DNA of 32,687 nt from Bacteroidales bacterium (lineage in GTDB: Bacteria > Bacteroidota > Bacteroidia > Bacteroidales > JAADJA01), in the NCBI GenBank assembly GCA_021740645.1, contig JAIOZL010000049.1, positions 1 to 32,687 of the forward strand, written 5' to 3'. Position 1 is the first letter of the stretch. Every line of letters starts with the position of its first letter. A program made the translations under genes and the position numbers. Below, piece by piece: positions 32,479 to 32,687 of this stretch. The notes below the pieces were generated by a model. That model worked only from the letters and a program-made list of their open reading frames with translations. It was not told where the DNA came from and searched no databases.

Positions 32479-32687
32479 ATGAGTCGTAAGTATAAAATGC
32501 ACAATAAAGAAGGGATGTATTTTATTTCTTTTGCCGTAATTAAATGGATTGATGTTTTTGTCCGACATGAGTATTTCGAGATCATCACCGATAGTTTGAA
32601 TTTCTGCATTGAAAACAAAGGATTAGTTGTTTTTGCCTATTGTATTATGCCCAGTCATATCCACTTAATTTTCCTAGATACCAATCA
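32479..32687 (+). CDS. REP-associated tyrosine transposase (RAYT), 5' part, runs off window
   Basis: The first 69 residues of a Y1/HUH transposase of the IS200-like RAYT group. It begins MSRKYKMHNKEGMYFISFAV; the HUH motif is in YCIMPSHIHLIF with His60 and His62. The catalytic Tyr would lie beyond the window. RAYTs nick single-stranded DNA at REP hairpins and are held responsible for spreading them; they are usually domesticated, single-copy genes. A REP-like palindrome stands just upstream (32358-32390), with three more copies elsewhere in the window, which fits a RAYT with its own REP family. Confidence 0.88.
   Translation, partial: MSRKYKMHNKEGMYFISFAVIKWIDVFVRHEYFEIITDSLNFCIENKGLVVFAYCIMPSHIHLIFLDTN

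Noticed and set aside
32214..32618. Two minus-strand ORFs of 63 and 67 residues
   Set aside because: They are shadows of the VanZ-like gene and the RAYT gene and show no family resemblance.
1..32687. CRISPR array, tRNA or rRNA genes
   Set aside because: No regularly spaced direct repeats and no tRNA- or rRNA-like sequence were seen on either strand.

Overview
The window looks like chromosome of a Bacteroidota (Bacteroidetes) bacterium. Several genes have the phylum's -7 promoter element TAnnTTTG, and few have Shine-Dalgarno sites. The gene content fits too: a TonB-dependent receptor with a carboxypeptidase-regulatory-like N-terminal domain, DUF3857/transglutaminase proteins, LytS/LytTR signalling, multi-PAS hybrid sensors and a RAYT-type transposase. 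No taxonomy beyond the phylum can be supported from the sequence alone.

Layout. (1) 1-1062: end of a glycosyltransferase-like gene and a SAM methyltransferase. (2) 1421-6769: a very large GAF/PAS sensor kinase cut in two by one in-frame TAG; the sensory part and the catalytic part stay in the same frame. (3) 7383-10817: what looks like an integron-type cassette array without an integrase in view. Three attC-like sites separate a 746-residue protein (sigma-region-4-like HTH, winged-helix-like segments, C-terminal HEPN-like RNNDTH motif) from a pair of small membrane proteins. The terminal 10-mers of each cassette are exactly complementary, as expected for integron cassettes. (4) 11065-16579: tadA; an operon of LytS-type kinase, LytTR regulator and a lipoprotein with five ~105-residue glycogen-binding-like repeats; a small secreted protein; a 2-oxoglutarate/Fe(II) oxygenase. 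(5) 16680-22407: an OmpA/TPR lipoprotein, divergent from two DUF3857/transglutaminase-like proteins, the second lacking the catalytic His. (6) 22404-27957: an arsenic island, arsR-arsC-arsM-acr3, with two ArsR-type operators 30 bp apart, preceded by a TonB-dependent receptor and an ArsF-like thioredoxin-fold protein. (7) 28338-32342: an AT-rich cluster of B12-binding radical SAM protein, DUF354-like glycosyltransferase, sugar amidotransferase-like PP-loop protein and VanZ-like protein, probably surface-glycan synthesis acquired by transfer. (8) 32479 to the end: start of a RAYT transposase. Copies of a REP-like palindromic repeat lie at 1172, 7195, 10916 and 32358, the last just upstream of the RAYT.

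The most promising material for undescribed biology is the cassette array with its HTH-HEPN protein. Next come the REP/RAYT set, the amber-split sensor kinase, the glucan-binding-like lipoprotein joined to a two-component system, and the radical SAM/PP-loop glycan cluster.
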